From RGIG9041 sp045593905 (GTDB lineage Bacteria > Bacillota > Clostridia > Oscillospirales > QAKW01), in contig JAZNXL010000007.1 in NCBI GenBank assembly GCA_045593905.1, positions 5,306 to 69,305 of the forward strand: a stretch of DNA of 64,000 bases. Reading direction: 5' to 3'. Shown here piece by piece: positions 59,704 through 64,000 of the stretch. Under the pieces are notes generated by a model, which searched no databases, was not told the origin of the DNA, and worked only from the letters and a program-made list of their open reading frames with translations. Made by a program: the position numbers and the translations under genes. The first letter of the stretch is position 1. Every line of letters begins with the position of its first letter.

Positions 59704-60789
59704 TTAGTCCATATAACCTTGGGCATATAAAAGTTCAGCAAGTAAAACAGCACCGCCTGCAGCGCCGCGAAGTGTGTTGTGAGAGAGCGAAACAAACTTG
59801 TAATCAAACAATTTGTCTTCGCGGAGTCTACCAACCGAAACAGCCATACCGCCTTCCATATCTCTGTCAAGCTTTGCCTGAGGTCTGTTGTCTTCTTCAA
59901 AATAATTAATAAATTGTTTTGGTGCGTGGGGGAGTTCGAGTTTTTGAGGCTCGCCTGAAAAATCAGCCCACAGTTTTAAAATTTCTTCTTTAGAGGGTTT
60001 TTGACCTTTAAATTTGATAAATACAGCAGCGGTATGACCGTTAGAAACAGGAACACGTAAGCATTGGGTTGTAATTTCAGGTGTTGTTGCATTAACAATC
60101 TTACCGTCTTGTACTTTACCCCAAATTTTGAGAGGCTCTTGTTCGCTCTTTTCTTCTTCGCCGCCAATAAAGGGGATAAGGTTATCAACCATTTCGGGCC
60201 ATCTTTCAAATGTTTTGCCTGCACCGCTAATTGCCTGGTATGTACAAGCAAGAGCAGTTTCAATTTCATATTTTTGCATAATTGCATTCATTGCAGGAAC
60301 ATAGCTTTGGATAGAGCAATTTGACTTAACTGCAATAAAGCCACGTTTTGTGCCGAGTCTTTTACGCTGCGCATTAATTACCTCAGCGTGTTCAGGGTTG
60401 ATTTCGGGAATAATCATAGGAACGTCATCAACATATCTGTTAGCAGAGTTATTTGAAATTACAGGGCACTCGAGTTTAGCATAACCTTCTTCAAGCTCAA
60501 TGATTTGAGGTTTTGTCATATCAACTGCGCAAAATACAAAGCTGACATTTTTTGCAATTTCTTCTTTGTCGGCAATTGCATCGTAAACCATCATATTAGC
60601 AATATCGTCAGAAAGGGGAGTGTCCATACACCATCTGCCGCCAAGAGCTTCTTTATAAGTTTTACCTGCACTTCTTGGTGAAGCTGCTAAAACTTTAAGG
60701 TTAAACCAAGGGTGGTTTTCGAGCAAAGTAATAAATCTTTGTCCAACCATACCGGTGGCGCCAATCAAACCTACATCACATTTTTTCAT
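59704..60789 (-). CDS. asd: Aspartate-semialdehyde dehydrogenase
   Basis: Reduces aspartyl phosphate to the semialdehyde. The 361 residues have the NADP motif VGLIGATGMVGQRF (near 6), SNNSANRYVDDVPMIIPEINPEH (near 112), catalytic Cys158 in KSNCSIQSY and QAISGAGKTFERW (near 185). The insert-rich form and the missing NCSTIQ motif place it in the archaeal/fungal-like branch also found in some Firmicutes. It is first gene of asd-dapA-dapB, with a promoter facing that of queA. Confidence 0.95.
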   Translation of the reverse strand: MKKCDVGLIGATGMVGQRFITLLENHPWFNLKVLAASPRSAGKTYKEALGGRWCMDTPLSDDIANMMVYDAIADKEEIAKNVSFVFCAVDMTKPQIIELEEGYAKLECPVISNNSANRYVDDVPMIIPEINPEHAEVINAQRKRLGTKRGFIAVKSNCSIQSYVPAMNAIMQKYEIETALACTYQAISGAGKTFERWPEMVDNLIPFIGGEEEKSEQEPLKIWGKVQDGKIVNATTPEITTQCLRVPVSNGHTAAVFIKFKGQKPSKEEILKLWADFSGEPQKLELPHAPKQFINYFEEDNRPQAKLDRDMEGGMAVSVGRLREDKLFDYKFVSLSHNTLRGAAGGAVLLAELLYAQGYMD

Positions 60790-60807
60790 CTCTTTGTTCT
60801 CCTTTTT

Positions 60808-60837
60808 ATTTTACTATTGAAAAATAATCGCTTTCAA
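60808..60837 (-). promoter_or_regulatory. Promoter of asd-dapA-dapB
   Basis: On the minus strand TTGAAA (60837-60832) and TAAAAT (60813-60808), 18 bases apart. It overlaps the opposing queA promoter. Confidence 0.55.
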
Positions 60838-60845
60838 TATATAAT
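60817..60845 (+). promoter_or_regulatory. Promoter of queA
   Basis: TTGAAA (60817-60822), 17 bases, perfect TATAAT (60840-60845). Its -35 box and the opposing asd -35 box form an inverted repeat ATTGAAA/TTTCAAT with a 9-base centre. Confidence 0.72.
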
Positions 60846-60904
60846 CTATTATAATAATATAACATTATTATAGTTTTATGTCAACAAAAAGGGTTTATTT
60901 ATTA

Positions 60905-61930
60905 ATGGATATTAAAGATTTTGACTATTATTTACCCGAGCATTTAATTGCTCAATCACCAATAGAAAAGCGCGACCACTCAAGGTTATTAATTATGGAT
61001 AAAGCCACCGGCAAAATCTCACACCATCATTTTTTTGATATTGTTGATTATCTTAACAAAGGTGATGTGTTGGTTGTTAATAACTCAAAAGTTATTCCTG
61101 CAAGAATTTACGGTACCCGTGAAAACACGGGCGGCACGGTTGAATTGTTGCTTTTAAAAGATTTAGGTAACAACGAGTGGGAAACTCTTGTAAAACCGGG
61201 TAAAAAAGCTAAAATTGGACAAGTAATTAACTTTTCTAATTTGCTAAGAGCAACCGTAGTTGATATTTTAGAAGACGGAAAACGAAAAGTTAAGCTTGAA
61301 TATGATGGTTCAAATTTATATGAGATTTTAGACCAAATTGGTAATATGCCGCTTCCACCTTATATAAAAGAATCGTTAAATGATAACGACAGGTATCAAA
61401 CTGTCTATGCAAAAGACCGCGGTTCAGCGGCAGCGCCTACTGCAGGCCTTCATTTTACTAACGAATTGTTAAAAAAGCTTGAAGATAAAGGTGTTATCAT
61501 AAAATATGTTACGCTTCACGTTGGTTTAGGCACTTTTAGACCTGTAAAGGTTAACAACATTACAGAACATATTATGCATTCTGAAAGCTTTTATGTGCCT
61601 GACGATACTGTACAAGCTATTCAGCTCGCTAAAAAAGAGGGCAGACGTGTAATTTGCGTAGGTACAACATCGGTAAGAACAGTTGAAAGCGCATTTGACT
61701 ATAACTTTTCTCTTGTTAAGCGAAGCGGTGACACAAGCATTTTTATTTATCCTGGTTATAAATTTAAAATACCTGATGCTATAATTACAAATTTCCATTT
61801 ACCACAAAGCACTCTTGTAATGCTTGTTAGTGCGTTTTCATCAAGAGAACATATTTTAAATGCTTATGAAACTGCAATTAAAAATGAATATAGATTCTTT
61901 AGCTTTGGAGATGCTATGTTTATTAAATAA
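60905..61930 (+). CDS. queA: S-adenosylmethionine:tRNA ribosyltransferase-isomerase
   Basis: Makes epoxyqueuosine in tRNA from preQ1 and SAM. The 341 residues have DFDYYLPEHLIAQSPIEKRDHSRLL at the N-terminus, VLVVNNSKVIPARIYG (near 54), YQTVYAKDRGSAAAPTAGLHFTNELL (near 165) and ITNFHLPQSTLVMLVSAF (near 295). The start is taken as ATG 60905 because QueA normally begins four residues before DFDYYLP; ATG 60878 would add nine residues. It forms an operon with tgt. Confidence 0.96.
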   Translation: MDIKDFDYYLPEHLIAQSPIEKRDHSRLLIMDKATGKISHHHFFDIVDYLNKGDVLVVNNSKVIPARIYGTRENTGGTVELLLLKDLGNNEWETLVKPGKKAKIGQVINFSNLLRATVVDILEDGKRKVKLEYDGSNLYEILDQIGNMPLPPYIKESLNDNDRYQTVYAKDRGSAAAPTAGLHFTNELLKKLEDKGVIIKYVTLHVGLGTFRPVKVNNITEHIMHSESFYVPDDTVQAIQLAKKEGRRVICVGTTSVRTVESAFDYNFSLVKRSGDTSIFIYPGYKFKIPDAIITNFHLPQSTLVMLVSAFSSREHILNAYETAIKNEYRFFSFGDAMFIK

Positions 61931-61939
61931 GGAGAATTT

Positions 61940-63070
61940 ATGTTTAAACTTATTAAAAAAGAGGGTAATGCACGAAGAGGTGAGTTTGTAACACCTCACG
62001 GCACAATACAAACGCCTGTTTTTATGAATGTTGCAACTGCCGGCGCTATCAAAGGGGCTGTTTCAGCTTTAGACCTTGCTGATATTAAGTGCCAAGTTAT
62101 GCTTTCTAATACCTATCATTTACATTTACGTCCGGGTGACGAGGTTGTTAAAGCTCTTGGCGGGGTAAGAAAAATGAGCAAGTGGAACGGGCCTGTGCTT
62201 ACCGATAGCGGTGGTTTTCAGGTTTTTTCGCTTTCAAAGTTACGAAATATTAAAGAAGAAGGTGTATATTTTTCTTCACACATTGATGGACGCAAAATTT
62301 TTATGGGTCCTGAAGAGAGTATGAAAATTCAATCTAATCTTGCATCAACTATTGCAATGGCATTTGATGAGTGCATTGAAAACCCTGCTCCATATGAGTA
62401 CACAAAAAAATCAGTAGAACGCACTACACGCTGGCTTAAAAGATGCAAGGCGGAACTTGATAGGTTAAATTCTCTAGATACAACTCTTAATAAGCAACAA
62501 ATGCTATTTGGTATTAATCAGGGCAGTACCTATTCCGACATTAGAATTGAGCACATGAAAGAAATTGCAAAGCTTGACCTTGACGGCTATGCTATAGGCG
62601 GTCTTGCTGTTGGTGAAACTGCCGAGCAAATGTATAAGGTAATTGAAGATGTTGAGCCATATATGCCCGCTGACAAACCAAGATATTTAATGGGGGTTGG
62701 TACTCCTGTAAATATTTTAGAAGCAGTTGATAGAGGTGTCGACTTTTTTGATTGCGTTATGCCCGCAAGAAACGCAAGACATTCACATGTTTTTACTGCA
62801 AAGGGTGTAATGAATTTGCTCAATAAAAAGTATGAGCTTGACACAAACCCGATTGACACTGAGTGCGATTGTCCGGTTTGTAAAAGCTTTTCAAGAGCTT
62901 ATATCCGACATTTGTTCAAAGCAGGGGAAATGCTTGCGATGCGACTTTGTGTTATTCATAATTTGTATTTTTATAATAATCTTATGGAAAAAATCAGATT
63001 TCACCTTGATAACGGCACGTTCAAAGAGTTTAAAGAACAAGCTGTTAAAGATTATGGCAACAGAATATAA
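61940..63070 (+). CDS. tgt: tRNA-guanine transglycosylase
   Basis: Exchanges guanine 34 of tRNA for preQ1. The 376 residues have PVFMNVATAGAIKGAV (near 30), the active site VLTDSGGFQVFSLSKLR (near 88, catalytic Asp), GINQGSTYSDIRIEHM (near 190), LMGVGTPVNILEAVDRGVDFFDCVMPARNARH (near 250, second catalytic Asp) and the zinc site CDCPVCKSFSRAYIRHLF (near 311). It follows queA by 9 bases behind AAGGAGA. Confidence 0.97.
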   Translation: MFKLIKKEGNARRGEFVTPHGTIQTPVFMNVATAGAIKGAVSALDLADIKCQVMLSNTYHLHLRPGDEVVKALGGVRKMSKWNGPVLTDSGGFQVFSLSKLRNIKEEGVYFSSHIDGRKIFMGPEESMKIQSNLASTIAMAFDECIENPAPYEYTKKSVERTTRWLKRCKAELDRLNSLDTTLNKQQMLFGINQGSTYSDIRIEHMKEIAKLDLDGYAIGGLAVGETAEQMYKVIEDVEPYMPADKPRYLMGVGTPVNILEAVDRGVDFFDCVMPARNARHSHVFTAKGVMNLLNKKYELDTNPIDTECDCPVCKSFSRAYIRHLFKAGEMLAMRLCVIHNLYFYNNLMEKIRFHLDNGTFKEFKEQAVKDYGNRI

Positions 63071-63134
63071 AAACACTTGATTTTTTAACAGTTATGCAAT
63101 ATAATTTTATAAAAATAATTAAGGAGATAATCAA

Positions 63135-63407
63135 ATGGAGTTTTTTACAAACTATGGTAGTTTAATTTTTATGATTGCGCTTATGGTAATAATGTATCTT
63201 GTTATGTTTTTACCGCAAAAAAAGCGTGAAAAAGCAATTAAACAAATGCGCAGCAACCTTGAAGTTGGCGATATGGTTGTAACCGAAAGCGGCATTGTAG
63301 GTAAAGTAATATCAGTTAAAGATATTGATACCGTAACAATCGAAACAGGCGCTGATAAAACAAGACTTAAATTTAAACGTTGGGCAATAATCAGCAAAGA
63401 AAATTAA
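63135..63407 (+). CDS. yajC: Preprotein translocase subunit YajC
   Basis: A 90-residue single-helix membrane protein. The helix is SLIFMIALMVIMYLVMFLPQKKREK, followed by MRSNLEVGDMVVTESGIVGKVISV, the YajC signature. It accompanies SecDF. It lies 64 bases after tgt in the usual queA-tgt-yajC order and ends before a terminator. Confidence 0.95.
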   Translation: MEFFTNYGSLIFMIALMVIMYLVMFLPQKKREKAIKQMRSNLEVGDMVVTESGIVGKVISVKDIDTVTIETGADKTRLKFKRWAIISKEN

Positions 63408-63420
63408 AACCTAATATTTA

Positions 63421-63459
63421 TTAACCTCCCTGAATATATTGTTTCAGGGAGGTTTTTAT
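63421..63459 (+). terminator. Terminator of yajC, whose 3' arm holds the next ribosome site
   Basis: The 12-bp stem AACCTCCCTGAA/TTCAGGGAGGTT (63423-63434, 63443-63454) with an 8-base loop and a short T run. GGGAGG (63447-63452) in the 3' arm is the ribosome site of the following gene. Confidence 0.85.
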
Positions 63460-63460
63460 T

Positions 63461-63826
63461 ATGACTAAATTGATTAAATTGGCTATATCTATTCTTATTC
63501 CGGCTCTACTTGGCTTTGTTTCTATGTTTATTTTTTCACTAATTGTACTAAAAACAAGTGTGCCGGAGAATTTAATACCACTGTTTTCTATTATTTCAGT
63601 CTGCCTTACGTCTATAATTTCTACTGCATTTAACACTATGATTTATAAATTCAAAGGCATTTATGTAGCGCTATTTTCATTTTTAATTGTGTTTTTATAT
63701 AAAATTATCACTACAATTATTATAGAAGGCAATTTGAGTTTTACAGGGAAGGGAATAGTAGGTATTTTATTTACTGCACTATTTTGTTTTATCGGTTGTA
63801 TAATCGGCTCAAATGCTAAAAAATAG
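63461..63826 (+). CDS. TIGR04086 family membrane protein
   Basis: A 121-residue protein with four hydrophobic helices (about 7-28, 38-58, 65-82 and 96-115) and a glycine-containing last helix (GIVGILFTALFCFIGCIIGS). Clostridia commonly carry this gene directly after yajC, which supports the family call. Its function is unknown. The ATG is eight bases after GGGAGG, a strong ribosome site that is hidden in the preceding terminator stem. In many clostridia the SCIFF peptide gene follows, but it is not seen in the remaining 174 bases. Confidence 0.85.
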   Translation: MTKLIKLAISILIPALLGFVSMFIFSLIVLKTSVPENLIPLFSIISVCLTSIISTAFNTMIYKFKGIYVALFSFLIVFLYKIITTIIIEGNLSFTGKGIVGILFTALFCFIGCIIGSNAKK

Positions 63827-64000
63827 CAATTTGCATAAAAATAATTATTTTTATAAAAAAAGGTTGATTTATTAAATTCAAATATATTGAAGCGAATGTA
63901 AAAATTTCAACTATATATTGTAGTTGTTTAATGGTTTAAATTTTAGTTTACATAATATTTTTGTTGTAGTTTACATAATCTTTTATACATAAATACCAAA
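63827..64000. other. Intergenic end of window with a direct repeat
   Basis: No convincing gene on either strand. It contains a weak hairpin CAACTA/TAGTTG (63909-63927) that could end the previous transcript, and a perfect 13-base direct repeat TAGTTTACATAAT at 63945-63957 and 63967-63979, period 22. Confidence 0.6.

Noticed and set aside
63909..63927. Hairpin as a firm terminator of the TIGR04086 gene
   Set aside because: The stem is only six A/T-rich pairs and the following T run is short, so it is noted but not called.

Overview
The window is AT-rich chromosomal DNA from an anaerobic, endospore-forming Firmicute, most likely a gut-type member of Clostridia (Oscillospirales-like). The reasons are the complete spoIIIAA-AH operon, spoIIE, HemZ, the split transketolase, a glycine riboswitch, an Ala T-box, and the yajC-TIGR04086 order. 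The genus is an inference. I see no prophage, insertion sequence, CRISPR array or integron; this is ordinary chromosome with two accessory catabolic regions.

Layout. 1-6640: a partial DUF6512 membrane gene, an Sfp-type phosphopantetheinyl transferase, tRNA-Asn, a wrecked SGNH hydrolase pseudogene, an M20 peptidase/CapA-like operon divergent from a LysR regulator, and a glycine-riboswitch-controlled Na+/alanine-glycine symporter. 6619-12508: an acyltransferase, then a five-gene operon (small membrane protein, unknown Cys/His protein, NagA-like deacetylase, Asp-box sialidase-like protein, AEC transporter). 12571-14370: tRNA-Ala, then a TPR protein overlapping a DUF4037 nucleotidyltransferase-fold protein. 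14394-20678: an AraC regulator divergent from a PIG-L deacetylase, PfkB kinase, class II aldolase and variant GlcN6P-deaminase-like protein, followed by a FAD oxidoreductase and a dCMP-type deaminase. 20710-27183: a Cys-rich sporulation candidate, a lipoprotein, a class B PBP, T-box-alaS and a HIT protein. 27344-32085: a full livJHMGF branched-chain amino acid importer. 32120-35587: ABC-F, TepA and DusB. 35750-36091: tRNA-Met, Glu, Val, Val. 36187-44904: recJ, relA/spoT, dtd, MBL hydrolase, hemZ and ligA. 44976-49924: spoIIIAA-AH and an Asp23 protein. 49979-55626: a DUF368 protein, nth, rarA, split transketolase and ychF. 55665-57926: two small genes and spoIIE. 58046-60789: asd-dapA-dapB. 60905-63826: queA-tgt-yajC-TIGR04086.

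The most promising undescribed biology is the AraC-linked amino-sugar cluster at 14394-20678. It holds a deacetylase, a deaminase/isomerase, a kinase and an aldolase. The deacetylase is PIG-L rather than NagA, and the deaminase homologue has lost the usual phosphate loop and one acidic catalytic position. This suggests a route in which deacetylation and deamination happen on a substrate other than a hexosamine 6-phosphate, before the kinase and aldolase steps. Second is the sialidase-like/NagA-like/AEC operon. Third are two Cys-rich genes that share a sigma-K-like promoter layout, which suggests they are new spore-coat components.

Regulatory detail is unusually readable. Many strong -35/-10 pairs, rho-independent terminators and RNA leaders are visible. 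They include a probable leaderless mRNA (FAD oxidoreductase), face-to-face overlapping asd/queA promoters, and a Shine-Dalgarno site buried in the yajC terminator stem. All functions are read from sequence motifs by eye; no database search was possible.
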